Shown here piece after piece: positions 15,379-23,840 of a stretch of 35,300 nucleotides of DNA (positions are counted from its first letter, which is position 1; each line of letters opens with the position of its first letter). The translations under genes were made by a program, and so were the position numbers. Origin of the DNA: Bacteroidota bacterium. GTDB taxonomy: Bacteria; Bacteroidota; Bacteroidia; Cytophagales; Cyclobacteriaceae. The notes beneath the pieces are model-generated. The model saw only the letters and a list, made by a program, of their open reading frames with translations, had not been told where the DNA came from and ran no database searches. The stretch covers positions 1-35,300 of the forward strand of contig JAFDYU010000023.1 of NCBI GenBank assembly GCA_018267285.1, read 5' to 3'.

Positions 15379-16983
15379 TCAACAACTTAAAATCATATCA
15401 CTTGCCTTCTCAGCAATCATGATAACGGGTGCGTTGGTATTGCCGCTGATAAGCGTGGGCATAACCGAAGCATCGGCCACGCGGAGATTCTGAATTCCTC
15501 TCACTCTTAATTTGTCATCAACCACCGCCATTTCATCGTTACCCATTTTGCAGGTACCCACCGGATGATAAACACACTCGGCCGTTTCGCGAATGTGATT
15601 GAGCCAGGCTTCATCCGAATCGCGTTTAGTCGGCAAATGATTTTCTATTCGTATGGCATCAAAAGCTTTTGCGCTTAAAACCTCCAGTGCTTTTTTGCCT
15701 CCGGCCACCATCACTTTTTTGTCTTCTTCGTGCGATAAGTAATTTGGATTGATGATTGGTGGAGAAGAAGGATCATTTGATTTCAGAAAAATCTCTCCAC
15801 GGCTCTCCGGCCTAACTTGCGTTGGCAAAATAGAATAGCCATTGGTGTGTGGAAAACTATGGATGTCGTACATGTTGGCGCCTTTCTCCTCGCCTGCATT
15901 AGTGGGTGTAAATTGAAATTGTATATCGGGTCTCGATATTTCAGGTGCGGATTTCAAAAATGCAACGGCTTCTAGCGGGCCGATTGACATTGGTCCTTTT
16001 TTAGTCAAAAAATAATTGACAAGTTCAATTGCTTGCCGATACCACGGCAAATAGTAATTGTTTGAACGTACGCTTGATTTGCTGCTCACCGGATACATCA
16101 GGTGATCTTGCAAGTTTTTTCCAACACCGGGCAAATCAATTCTTGATTCAATACCAAACTTTATCAACGTAGTTTTGTCGCCAATCCCAGAGAGCATCAA
16201 CAGCTTAGGCGATTCGAACGCGCCCGCACATACCAAAATTTCTTTTGTTGCGCGTGCTGCCATTGTGCTGCTCCGGTCTGTTATGAACTCCACTCCGGTG
16301 GCTTTTTCGTTCTCAATCACGATTCGCTTCACCAAAGCTTTTGTAATAATCTTCAAATTGGTGCGCTTCATGGCAGGATATAAAAACGCACGAGCCTCAC
16401 TCATGCGCATCCCATTTTGCATGGTGTATTGAAACCAACCTGCGCCTTCTTGCCGCTCGCCATTCACATCATTGTTGAGTACGATTCCTTTTTCGGCACA
16501 TGCTTGTAAAAATGCTTCGCCCATCGGTGTGTGGTACCAATAGGCCTGCGTTACATTGAGCAAGCCACCTTTGGCGTGAAAATAATTTTCGAATTGCTCA
16601 TTATTTTCAGATTTCTTGAAATACGGAAGTACTTCCTCAAAACCCCAGCCTTTATTGCCCAGCGACTTCCAATGATCGTAATCTTCGCGTTGACCGCGGA
16701 TGTAGGCCATCGCATTGGTGGAACTGCAGCCGCCCAGCACTTTTCCACGAGGCTGATAAATTTTTCTGTTGTTAAGATGGCGTTGCGGCTCGCTCCAATA
16801 ACAATTCCAATCTACGTTGCTGTGATGAAGCTTTAAATACGCTTGCGGAATGTGTATTTCTGGTTTTGTGTCTTTGCCACCTGCTTCGATCAGTAAAACT
16901 GTTTTGGAGCTATCTTTTGAAAGGCGATTGGCCAACACGCATCCTGCAGAACCCGCACCGATGATGATGTAATCGTACGTCAT
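15379..16983 (-). CDS. GMC family FAD oxidoreductase (choline dehydrogenase-like)
   Basis: Oxidises an alcohol group using FAD; substrate not determined. The 534-aa protein shows the N-terminal FAD motif IIGAGSAGCVLANRL (residues 7-21) with the acidic end LLIEAGG. It has GMC signature 1 around QPRGKVLGGCSSTNAMAYIR (about 78-97), signature 2 around GAFESPKLLMLSGIG (about 254-268), and a C-terminal catalytic His (YHPVGTCKMG, about 474) plus Asn (SGNTNAPVIMIAEK). Length and motifs fit choline dehydrogenase and related alcohol dehydrogenases. No betaine aldehyde dehydrogenase or transporter is nearby, so choline is not supported specifically. It converges on the paaD-like gene with 70 bp between the stops. 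Confidence 0.9.
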   Translation of the reverse strand: MTYDYIIIGAGSAGCVLANRLSKDSSKTVLLIEAGGKDTKPEIHIPQAYLKLHHSNVDWNCYWSEPQRHLNNRKIYQPRGKVLGGCSSTNAMAYIRGQREDYDHWKSLGNKGWGFEEVLPYFKKSENNEQFENYFHAKGGLLNVTQAYWYHTPMGEAFLQACAEKGIVLNNDVNGERQEGAGWFQYTMQNGMRMSEARAFLYPAMKRTNLKIITKALVKRIVIENEKATGVEFITDRSSTMAARATKEILVCAGAFESPKLLMLSGIGDKTTLIKFGIESRIDLPGVGKNLQDHLMYPVSSKSSVRSNNYYLPWYRQAIELVNYFLTKKGPMSIGPLEAVAFLKSAPEISRPDIQFQFTPTNAGEEKGANMYDIHSFPHTNGYSILPTQVRPESRGEIFLKSNDPSSPPIINPNYLSHEEDKKVMVAGGKKALEVLSAKAFDAIRIENHLPTKRDSDEAWLNHIRETAECVYHPVGTCKMGNDEMAVVDDKLRVRGIQNLRVADASVMPTLISGNTNAPVIMIAEKASDMILSC

Positions 16984-17108
16984 TTGCTCACTGTAAGTTT
17001 AAGAAATTGCAGTTAAGCTATACATAAAAATTGGCCTTGTACTTCTTTACCTGAATAAGCCGAGCTCGGTAAGAATTTCAATTCCGGTTATCTTTCAGTA
17101 CAATTAGC

Positions 17109-18854
17109 TTATCTCTTCCTTCTGCCTTTGTCTCTTCCCCACGATTCTTTCTTTTTACCACCCCAAAACTCTTCGCGCTTTTTTCCGGAGAACCTTCTTT
17201 TCTTTCCACCATCTCCGCTTCCGTCATCCGCATTTTTCTCTCGCCTTCCACCAGTCATTTCCAAACGCACTTTTCTTCCGCGAACTTCAACGCCTTCAAA
17301 ACCTTTCATGATTTGATCGGTGAATTTCTTTTCTACTTCGAAAAAGGAATAAGCACCTTTTAAATCAATCTTACCCACATTGTCTTTACGCACTTCTCCG
17401 TAATCACAGATCATAGCAAGCAACGTTCCTTTTTCAAGGCCGTCCATTTTTCCGATGTTGATAAAAATGCGGTCGCCCGTGGTGTAAGCGGCATCGCTCG
17501 CTCCGTCATCAAAAAAGGATTTTTTATCAGATTTATTCAGATCGCGGGCATCGCGGTAATATTCCAGAAAACGATTAAACTCGATAGAAGCAAACCGCTT
17601 AATAATATCTTCTTTGCTGAGGTCTTTCAGTGCGTGGTGCACTTCGGGCAAGAACGAATCGATTTCTTCATCAATTACTTCTACTTCTTTCACTTTCTGC
17701 ACCAAGCCAACAATTTTTTGCTGGCATACTTCGTCACCGGTAGGGACGGACACTTTAGTAAATTTTCGTTTCAGGCTTTTTTCCACCTGACCGATGCGCC
17801 CCAATTCTTTTTTTGAAACAATAGCGAGTGAAATTCCTTTTTTCCCGGCACGGGCGGTGCGGCCGCTTCGGTGGGTATAAAACTCCATCTCATCGGGCAT
17901 ATTCATGTGGATCACGTGCGTAATGTTGCTCACATCAATACCGCGCGCGGCAACATCGGTAGCTACCAGCAACTGAAGTGTCTTGTTCTTAAAGTTTTTC
18001 ATCACGCGGTCGCGCTGGGCTTGCGTAAGATCTCCGTGCAGCGAATCGGCATTGTAGCCGTCTTTAATGAGATGTTCGGCAATTTTCTGTGTATCCATTT
18101 TAGTACGGCAAAAAATGACACCAAAAATATTGGGCGTGTAGTCAACAAATCGTTTCAACGCCAAATATTTATCGCGCTCATCTACAACAACAAACTGGTG
18201 ATCTATATTTTCATTGCCTTGTTGGCGTCCTTCCATGGCCAACTCTTGCGGGTTGGTCATGTAGTTGTTGGCAATCTCGCGCACTTCGCGCGGCATGGTT
18301 GCCGAAAAGAGCCAGACTTTTTTGTTACCGGGGGTTGTGGAGAGAATCTCATCGATGTCTTCCTTAAAACCCATGTTTAGCATTTCATCGGCTTCATCGA
18401 GCACCACATATTGAATGTGTGTAAGGTCAACCACTTTTCGCGAGAGCAAATCGATTAAACGACCGGGTGTTGCCACGATGATCTGTGCGCCTTGCCTGAT
18501 TTTTCGGATTTGATCGGAGATACTTGCGCCTCCATAAACAGTTACAATGTTTAATCGTTTTACGTTTTTACAGAATCGGTCGAGGTCGTTGGTAATTTGA
18601 ACACTCAGCTCTCGTGTTGGCGCAACGACCAGTGCTTGCGTGGCACGGTTATTTTCATTGACCAATTCGATAAGAGGTAAACCAAAAGCAGCGGTTTTTC
18701 CGGTGCCGGTTTGAGCCAGGCCTATCAAATCCGCGTTGCCTTGCAGCAACATAGGAATAGCTTTTTCTTGTATCGGTGTAGGATTTTCAAAACCCAGTTG
18801 GCGGATAGCTTCCACCAGTTCCCCGGAAAGTCCCAGGGTATCAAATGCTTTCAT
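17109..18854 (-). CDS. DEAD-box RNA helicase with DbpA-type RNA-binding domain
   Basis: ATP-dependent RNA helicase, probably acting in ribosome assembly, RNA decay or cold adaptation. The 581-aa protein has all core motifs: Q motif (FENPTPIQ, 22-29), motif I AQTGTGKT (47-54), PTREL, TPGR, DEAD (153-156), SAT, ATDVAARGID and HRSGRTARAG. A spacer follows, then a DbpA/CsdA RNA-binding domain (about 460-535, DRIFINIGKMDGLEKGTLLA) and a basic tail rich in Lys, Arg and Gly. The tail suggests non-specific RNA contacts. It is a single gene with its own promoter box and is divergent from the hydrolase at 19021. CsdA/DeaD is the likely subgroup. Confidence 0.95.
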   Translation of the reverse strand: MKAFDTLGLSGELVEAIRQLGFENPTPIQEKAIPMLLQGNADLIGLAQTGTGKTAAFGLPLIELVNENNRATQALVVAPTRELSVQITNDLDRFCKNVKRLNIVTVYGGASISDQIRKIRQGAQIIVATPGRLIDLLSRKVVDLTHIQYVVLDEADEMLNMGFKEDIDEILSTTPGNKKVWLFSATMPREVREIANNYMTNPQELAMEGRQQGNENIDHQFVVVDERDKYLALKRFVDYTPNIFGVIFCRTKMDTQKIAEHLIKDGYNADSLHGDLTQAQRDRVMKNFKNKTLQLLVATDVAARGIDVSNITHVIHMNMPDEMEFYTHRSGRTARAGKKGISLAIVSKKELGRIGQVEKSLKRKFTKVSVPTGDEVCQQKIVGLVQKVKEVEVIDEEIDSFLPEVHHALKDLSKEDIIKRFASIEFNRFLEYYRDARDLNKSDKKSFFDDGASDAAYTTGDRIFINIGKMDGLEKGTLLAMICDYGEVRKDNVGKIDLKGAYSFFEVEKKFTDQIMKGFEGVEVRGRKVRLEMTGGRREKNADDGSGDGGKKRRFSGKKREEFWGGKKKESWGRDKGRRKR

Positions 18855-18871
18855 TAGCGGTAATTAAGCCG

Positions 18872-18879
18872 CAAAGGTA
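18872..18879 (-). promoter_or_regulatory. -7 box of the DEAD helicase gene (TACCTTTG)
   Basis: The minus strand reads TACCTTTGC, a perfect TAnnTTTG box 17 bases upstream of the ATG at 18854. No clear -33 box was found. Confidence 0.5.
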
Positions 18880-18962
18880 CATAAATTAATGGGGCTTGTT
18901 TAATAGCACGAATTCTTCTGTGTTTGTATCGAATACCCATAAAATCGTTGGCAAATATAGTG

Positions 18963-18992
18963 TTGGTCAAAACTAAAGTAAACCTAACTTTG
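18963..18992 (+). promoter_or_regulatory. Promoter of the beta-lactamase-like gene
   Basis: TTG (18963-18965), 19 bases, then TAACTTTG (18985-18992) followed by C. Both boxes and the spacing fit the Bacteroidetes primary sigma factor consensus, making this the best full promoter in the window. The leader would be about 23 nt. Confidence 0.6.
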
Positions 18993-19020
18993 CTTCATCA
19001 CTTTTTTAAAAATAATTGGA

Positions 19021-20400
19021 ATGAAAACAATGAGGAGGTCACTATTTATTTTGGCTTTGTTGGTGGTAGGCTATGCGTTTCAATATGGCTGGCGAGCGCT
19101 GCCTATTATCAGTGGCTATGGCGCAAAAGATATTTGTTCATGCGTCTTTCTCGGTGGCCGGCAAGCGGAAGATGTAATTGCTAACGAACTCAACAGTTTT
19201 CCGCTTAAGCTCGGAAAGTTTGAGATCAACAAAAGTGATTCATCGGCTACGGGTAGTGTCTTTGGGTTGGCCAAACGAAAAGCAATTTTTAGAAAAGGTT
19301 TGGGCTGTACGTTGTTGGTTGAAATGAGTGAAGATGAATTACGAAATCAAAAAATCAGTTTGTCAAAAACTGTAAATACAGATTCAAGTTTTTGGCCACA
19401 CGGAGATCAACTTACTGATTCTATTTATAAGAAAATCAACTATAAAAAATTAAATACAGCGATCGATAATGCATTCATTGAAACTGATACCGAGAAAATA
19501 AAAATGAAAAGAACACGTGCGGTAGTGGTTATTTATGACGGGCAACTAATCGGAGAAAAATATGCTACAGGTTTCAATAAAGATTCAAGACAAATCGGCT
19601 GGTCGATGACCAAAAGCATTACCAATGCACTCGTTGGTATTTTGGTGAAACAAGGGAAACTAAGTTTAGATGAACCTGTGCCCATAGCAGCCTGGAAAAT
19701 GGATGACCGGAGAAACATCACCCTCGCGAATTTAATGAACATGAGTAGCGGATTAAAATGGGAGGAAAATTACGGAGGCCCGAGTGGGGCTACCGATATG
19801 CTTTTCAAAAAGAAAGACATGGGCATCTACGCTGCCAAATCTCCACTCGAATCAAAACCGGGCGATGTGTTTGAATACTCCAGCGGCACTACCAATATTA
19901 TTTCACGGATTGTACGCGAAAAGGTAGGTGACGAAAATTACTACAGTTTCCCGTACGAGGAACTCTTCCATAAAATTGGAATGAACAGTATCGTCCTTGA
20001 GCCCGATGCGGGCGGCACGTTTGTAGGTTCATCGTATTCCTTTGCAACCGCACGCGACTTCGCGCGGTTTGGTTTGCTTTACCTCAACGATGGCGTTTGG
20101 AATGGCGAGCGTATTTTGCCCGAAGGCTGGGTGAAGTTTTCTTCAACGCCTACACGCGGGGCTAACCGCAGAGAATACGGAGCGCAATGGTGGACGAACG
20201 CAGGCGAAAAAGGCAACCCCGCCAACCGCACATATCCCAATGTGCCAACCGATTGTTTTCAGGCAGAAGGTTTCGAGGGCCAGTACATTTTTGTGGTGCC
20301 TTCGAAAAAATTAGTGGTTGTACGATTAGGGCTTTCTAAAAAAGACGACTTCGACATGAACAAGCTTGTTTCTCAGATCATTGAAAATTTGCCTGAATAA
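19021..20400 (+). CDS. Serine beta-lactamase / penicillin-binding-like hydrolase
   Basis: A 459-aa protein of the class C beta-lactamase fold (COG1680 type), used by esterases, peptidases and amidases as well as true beta-lactamases. It has an N-terminal membrane anchor or signal segment (residues 5-22). The catalytic SxxK motif is S195-M-T-K198 in GWSMTKSITN, followed by the Tyr motif at Y286 (FEYSSGTTN), where the usual YxN is YSS as in 6-aminohexanoate-dimer hydrolase-like enzymes. No clear KTG is seen; the C-terminal strand reads AEGFEGQYIFVVP. Antibiotic hydrolysis is therefore not implied. The preferred start is the ATG at 19021, with a second ATG at 19030. It may be cotranscribed with the small gene at 20405. 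Confidence 0.85.
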   Translation: MKTMRRSLFILALLVVGYAFQYGWRALPIISGYGAKDICSCVFLGGRQAEDVIANELNSFPLKLGKFEINKSDSSATGSVFGLAKRKAIFRKGLGCTLLVEMSEDELRNQKISLSKTVNTDSSFWPHGDQLTDSIYKKINYKKLNTAIDNAFIETDTEKIKMKRTRAVVVIYDGQLIGEKYATGFNKDSRQIGWSMTKSITNALVGILVKQGKLSLDEPVPIAAWKMDDRRNITLANLMNMSSGLKWEENYGGPSGATDMLFKKKDMGIYAAKSPLESKPGDVFEYSSGTTNIISRIVREKVGDENYYSFPYEELFHKIGMNSIVLEPDAGGTFVGSSYSFATARDFARFGLLYLNDGVWNGERILPEGWVKFSSTPTRGANRREYGAQWWTNAGEKGNPANRTYPNVPTDCFQAEGFEGQYIFVVPSKKLVVVRLGLSKKDDFDMNKLVSQIIENLPE

Positions 20401-20404
20401 TTTC

Positions 20405-20815
20405 ATGGAACAGAACACGCACACACTCACACCCGAAAAGAAAATAGCAATAGGGATAGATGCTTTAGCATCAATAGATCCTGATATGTTGGACGATGCA
20501 TACGTTTACGTTCATTGTAAATTATCCATTACGCTGCCCGGCCTTCTGATACGTATTTGGAAAACAACTGTACTACAAGATTACCATTCTGCATCGCGCG
20601 CTCAACTAATTCATGCAGAAAATATATCGTATGCTCCGCAGTGGACCCTGGTGCCTGACCGTGGAACGTATTCTTTTCTGCTGATTTTTTCTGCGTTACC
20701 AAAAGATTGTTCAATGTTTGATCTGGTGGAAGACATTCCTCAGCCGGGCGGCTTCCTGATTAAAAACATTGCCCGTAATAAATCGGATGTGTATCGTATT
20801 ACGTTGGGCGATTAA
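20405..20815 (+). CDS. Uncharacterised 136-aa protein
   Basis: Not recognised as a named family. The ATG at 20405 lies 4 bases after the hydrolase stop, so the two genes are probably cotranscribed. The protein is soluble and strand-rich, without signal peptide or membrane segment. The middle has IRIWKTTVLQDYHSASRAQL and LIHAENISYAPQW. The C-terminal third (FDLVEDIPQPGGFLIKNIAR then NKSDVYRI) has the look of a conserved motif that I believe recurs in uncharacterised Bacteroidetes proteins, but I cannot confirm this without a search. Its stop codon overlaps the stop of the convergent Zn-ribbon gene (TTAA). Confidence 0.75.
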   Translation: MEQNTHTLTPEKKIAIGIDALASIDPDMLDDAYVYVHCKLSITLPGLLIRIWKTTVLQDYHSASRAQLIHAENISYAPQWTLVPDRGTYSFLLIFSALPKDCSMFDLVEDIPQPGGFLIKNIARNKSDVYRITLGD

Positions 20816-21174
20816 CTTTCGTTTAGTTTTTTCACCACCAACAAAAACCAGTCTTTGTCCATTTGCAGGTAGCCTTGCTCGTAACAATAATGGTAAACCG
20901 CCCCTTCCTTGGTAGTATAGATGTCGGTGAAGTAACTGAAATTAAAACCTTTTGTGGTTAATTTATCGCGATGTGTTTTGGTTTTACCAGTGGTATTTAG
21001 CTCGAGTAAAATACGTCTGTTCTTGCGCAATGCATTATTAATGTTGCGCACCAAATTGGTTTCATCGCTGTTCAGCCGGTTGTGGTAGGAGATGCGGCAT
21101 TGATCGCAGCAAAATTTTTTATCGGCTCGTCCGCCAATCTTGCCTCCGCATTCAAGGCATTTCTTTTCAGCCAT
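20812..21174 (-). CDS. Zn-ribbon protein, DUF2116-like
   Basis: A 120-aa cytoplasmic protein with an N-terminal zinc-binding motif (C6-x-x-C9, then C23-x-x-C26 with another Cys at 22, in KKCLECGGK and KFCCDQCR). A basic helical region rich in Asn/Arg follows (ETNLVRNINNALRKNRRILL), and then a C-terminal domain ending GYLQMDKDWFLLVVKK. The Zn ribbon resembles those of DUF2116 proteins; the rest suggests nucleic-acid binding but is unproven. It starts 3 bases after the stop of the TPR gene, so the two are almost certainly cotranscribed. The C-terminal residues could form a small winged-helix-like fold, which is speculation. Confidence 0.75.
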   Translation of the reverse strand: MAEKKCLECGGKIGGRADKKFCCDQCRISYHNRLNSDETNLVRNINNALRKNRRILLELNTTGKTKTHRDKLTTKGFNFSYFTDIYTTKEGAVYHYCYEQGYLQMDKDWFLLVVKKLNES

Positions 21175-21177
21175 TCA

Positions 21178-22323
21178 TTAACTTTTTCTTCTTTGCAAGA
21201 AGAGGTTAAAAATTGAAATCCCAGCGATAATGATCAGCACAACAATGGTAATTACCATGCGGGTGTTTTTAAGTTCTAACGACTTAATCATGCCGTCTTT
21301 CTTCATTTCACCAATTTCTTTTTCTTTCGCTTGCAGATCAAGGGCCATTTCCATCTGGGCTATTTTGCGGCTGCTCTCTTCACCATATATTTTTTCTTTA
21401 GCCTTATCGAAATTGAGCATGGTTTCGTAGGCTTCATTCATGCGTCCTTGTTTTGCGTAGTTGCCGGCCAGATTTTTCAGGATCTGAGGTTCAAAAACAA
21501 ATGCTTGCAAGCGTGTACACAAAACAATAGCGCTGTCGAGATAGCGTTGAGCTTTGGCATATTGGCCGGATTTAGAATAGACCTCACCCAGGTTCGTCAT
21601 AATGTTTAGTACAGTCACCTGGTTGCCTTCTTTTTTTGCCAACAAATTTGCTTTGGTATAGTATTCTATAGCGCGGGCATAGTTACCCTGATGAAAATAA
21701 AGATTACCAATATTATTGAGGGGGTCGGAAAATATTTTTCCGGTCTGTTCGCTAAGTTGCAATGCCTGCGAGTAAAATTTTAAAGCCTGCTCGTACAGTT
21801 GCAGATCACTGTGCAAATTACCCAGATTGTTGAGCGAACCTATAATTTTTGGCTTGTCGTTCAGTTGGTTGAATTGCTGGTTCGATTCTTCAAAGTATTT
21901 CATTGCCTGGCCATAATCCTTTTTCAAAGAATAGATCGTTCCAATATTATTTTTAGTAGTGGCCACACCTTCAATGTTTTTAAGGCTGTCGTAGATATGG
22001 AGCGATACCAGATAATACTCGAGTGCCCTATCTAAAGCACCCTGATTGCGATAAGCTACGCCCAGATTATTATAGGATGCCGCCATACCTTTTAGATCAT
22101 GGATTTCAGACCCTACCATCAAGGCTTCGCGCGAATAGGCTATGGCCCTGACGGGATCTGAATTGATGTACGTCCGAAACAATTCATTCAGTGTTTTTAC
22201 CTTTCCTTCACCGGTAGCCGTTTTAAGTGCGTTTTCAAGGCTGTCTACAGGATTAGCATAACCTGACACAGTAATTAACACGCCAAGGCAAAAAAGTAGT
22301 TTTCTCATAGATTGCATAAACAT
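21178..22323 (-). CDS. Secreted TPR protein with C-terminal membrane anchor
   Basis: A 381-aa protein with a signal peptide (best fit from MRKLLFCLGVLITVSGYA, whose ATG is at 22308; upstream in-frame ATGs at 22317 and 22323 are possible). About six tetratricopeptide repeats follow (residues 60-290, e.g. AASYNNLGVAYRNQGALDRA and NIGTIYSLKKDYGQAMKYF), then a coiled coil (about 320-350, KEKEIGEMKKDGMIKSLELK) and one membrane helix near the end (VITIVVLIIIAGISIFNLFL). The protein stops after a short RRKS tail. The layout is that of Bacteroidetes TPR sensor histidine kinases or LuxR regulators, but with no output domain. It could pass a signal through a partner, possibly the Zn-ribbon protein encoded directly downstream. 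Confidence 0.85.
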   Translation of the reverse strand: MFMQSMRKLLFCLGVLITVSGYANPVDSLENALKTATGEGKVKTLNELFRTYINSDPVRAIAYSREALMVGSEIHDLKGMAASYNNLGVAYRNQGALDRALEYYLVSLHIYDSLKNIEGVATTKNNIGTIYSLKKDYGQAMKYFEESNQQFNQLNDKPKIIGSLNNLGNLHSDLQLYEQALKFYSQALQLSEQTGKIFSDPLNNIGNLYFHQGNYARAIEYYTKANLLAKKEGNQVTVLNIMTNLGEVYSKSGQYAKAQRYLDSAIVLCTRLQAFVFEPQILKNLAGNYAKQGRMNEAYETMLNFDKAKEKIYGEESSRKIAQMEMALDLQAKEKEIGEMKKDGMIKSLELKNTRMVITIVVLIIIAGISIFNLFLQRRKS

Positions 22324-22425
22324 CCGGTTCTAAAATTACAGATTTTCTTGTCGAAAATAGAATCCGCACAACCTACGGCTAAAATAAGCCGTTAAGCTAA
22401 GCCATCTGCCAAAAAACAAATAACC

Positions 22426-22917
22426 ATGAAAATTCTAACCATTTTCTTGCTTTTCTGCCTACCGGTGGCCGTGTTTTCTCAGGCCGATTTCGAGAAAAAA
22501 GCGGTGATGAAACCCATAGTACAACTTTTTGAGGCTATGCAAAAAGCCGATAGCACATTGTTGCGTGCAGCTTTTACAAAACAAGTTACCATGGCCTCTA
22601 TCGGGCTAAACAAGACAGGGAAAACAATCATTACGCATGAGTCTTCTTTAGATGATTTTGCAAAAGCGATTGCCACCCCCCACCCGGAAGTCTATAACGA
22701 GATGATATGGGACGAGAAAATACTTATCGATGGATCTTTTGCACAAGTTTGGGTCAATTATGCGTTTTATCTCGGCAAGAATTTCAGCCACTGCGGTGTA
22801 GATGCTTTTCATTTGCTAAAGGGAGAGGATGGTACGTGGAAAATTTTCCATTTGGCAGACACGCGCAAAAAGAAGGGATGCGATGTACCCGAAAAAATCA
22901 GCAGTATGTTCAAGTAA
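22426..22917 (+). CDS. Secreted NTF2-like (SnoaL/DUF4440) protein
   Basis: A 163-aa protein with a clear signal peptide (MKILTIFLLFCLPVAVFSQA, cleaved after FSQA or nearby). The mature part has the NTF2-like cone fold pattern: a first helix (KPIVQLFEAMQKADSTLLRA), ITHESSLDDFAKAIA, then strands with QVWVNYAFYLG and GVDAFHLLKGEDGTWKIFHL. Such proteins bind small ligands or act as enzymes, but many are uncharacterised. It is a single gene, divergent from the TPR gene, with 102 bp between the starts. No catalytic residues can be assigned. Confidence 0.8.
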   Translation: MKILTIFLLFCLPVAVFSQADFEKKAVMKPIVQLFEAMQKADSTLLRAAFTKQVTMASIGLNKTGKTIITHESSLDDFAKAIATPHPEVYNEMIWDEKILIDGSFAQVWVNYAFYLGKNFSHCGVDAFHLLKGEDGTWKIFHLADTRKKKGCDVPEKISSMFK

Positions 22918-22957
22918 TTGCTGTCGTTTCCACCTTTATACCTGTTGAACATTACGT

Positions 22958-22980
22958 CACTTCTAGTACTACTTGAAGTG
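22958..22980. repeat. Inverted repeat downstream of the NTF2-like gene
   Basis: CACTTC (22958-22963) and GAAGTG (22975-22980) flank tagtactactt, forming a 6-bp stem 40 bases after the stop at 22917. A T-rich run only appears some 40 bases later. The gap 22918-23127 otherwise shows no gene. Confidence 0.35.
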
Positions 22981-23127
22981 GCATACAACGGAATCAAGCT
23001 TTTTATAGTTTGATAACATTTTTTTTTAGGGTAACGAACTAAAAAGTACAGTTGCCGTTTTCATATAAGAAACGACCGATTTTCAGTTTTCGCACTGAGT
23101 AACTTTAATTCATCAAAAGTTGGCGCT

Positions 23128-23274
23128 ATGAAAACACAATCGAAACATCATCTTCCTGAAGTCCACATTCATGTAAACCCCATTTACCGAGATGTTGCGG
23201 TAATTGCATTATCGGGGTTGCTGGTAGCTACCGCAATGCTTGCGCTGATGGTTATGTTTGTAAGCAGGTTCTGA
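23128..23274 (+). CDS. Predicted 48-aa single-pass membrane microprotein
   Basis: Open frame from ATG at 23128 to TGA at 23272-23274. The first 20 residues are polar and His-rich (MKTQSKHHLPEVHIHVNPIY). They are followed by RDV and one hydrophobic segment of about 24 residues (VIALSGLLVATAMLALMVMF) ending in VSRF. The organisation is that of a small anchored protein with a cytoplasmic His-rich N-terminus. TAACTTTA, about 20 bases upstream, resembles the -7 box but lacks the final G. It converges on moaE with 47 bp between the stops. No family was recognised. Reading-frame length alone could be chance, but the clean helix and polar/hydrophobic split make it credible. Confidence 0.5.
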   Translation: MKTQSKHHLPEVHIHVNPIYRDVAVIALSGLLVATAMLALMVMFVSRF

Positions 23275-23321
23275 GCCCAATGAGGCCAATACCAAAGTAT
23301 TGATTACACGTTGATCGGGCG

Positions 23322-23753
23322 TTAGCCGACATCTACCAAAAGCTGCGGGCTGGCCGATACCCACTCTTCGCCACCCTCAAATACTTCTTTTTTCCAGATG
23401 GGCACTTTTGCTTTGATGGCATCGATGATGAACTGGCAAGCTTCGAAGGATTCTTTACGATGGGGTGACGACACGGCAACCACCACGGCCACTTCACCGG
23501 GCTTTAGTGTGCCGATGCGATGACTCACCGCCCACCCTTGCAATTTCCAGCGGGCAGCAGCTTCATCTATAATCGTACGTATTTCGGCTACCGCCATAGA
23601 TTCATACGCTTCATACTCAAGCCATCTCACATTTTTATTATGAGCGTTGTCGCGAACAGTACCTATAAAAACATTGACGGCCCCCGCACCTAAGCTGGAG
23701 GCCGTATCGATTACTTTCTGTACATCGATGGGCTTTGCGGTTATTTTAATCAT
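23322..23753 (-). CDS. moaE: Molybdopterin synthase catalytic subunit MoaE
   Basis: Catalytic subunit of molybdopterin synthase, which moves sulfur from MoaD onto precursor Z. The 143-aa protein begins MIKITAKPIDVQKVID at ATG 23753; an in-frame upstream extension to 23831 lacks family similarity. Family motifs include GAVNVFIGTVRDNAHNK, WLEYEAYESMA, SHRIGTLKPGEVAVVVAVSS, PHRKESFEAC and the catalytic lysines in AKVPIWKKEVFEGGEEW (about 119-135). It lies downstream of moaD on the same strand with an 87-bp gap. Confidence 0.95.
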   Translation of the reverse strand: MIKITAKPIDVQKVIDTASSLGAGAVNVFIGTVRDNAHNKNVRWLEYEAYESMAVAEIRTIIDEAAARWKLQGWAVSHRIGTLKPGEVAVVVAVSSPHRKESFEACQFIIDAIKAKVPIWKKEVFEGGEEWVSASPQLLVDVG

Positions 23754-23840
23754 GGTTGACAAACGTTTAGGAGGGAACGAAAAACTGAAATGAAAGTAAT
23801 TTTTTTTATGCTTTGTTACAAGCATTTTCAAATAATTAAT

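Noticed and set aside
15369-15404. Inverted repeat CAAGTGAT / ATCACTTG at the paaD-like / GMC junction
   Set aside because: The right arm lies within the GMC coding end, the spacer is 20 bases and no T tract follows, so it was not called a terminator.
15379-16983. Choline-to-betaine pathway
   Set aside because: The GMC protein resembles choline dehydrogenase, but no betaine aldehyde dehydrogenase, regulator or transporter is next to it, so the substrate was left open.
17871-18380. 169-codon plus-strand reading frame opposite the DEAD helicase
   Set aside because: Entirely antisense to a strongly conserved helicase core, with no recognisable domain; it is a shadow of the real gene's codon pattern.
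23287-23302. CAATAC-CAAA-GTATTG stem between the microprotein and moaE
   Set aside because: Only 6 bp, AT-rich and without a T run; too weak to call a terminator.
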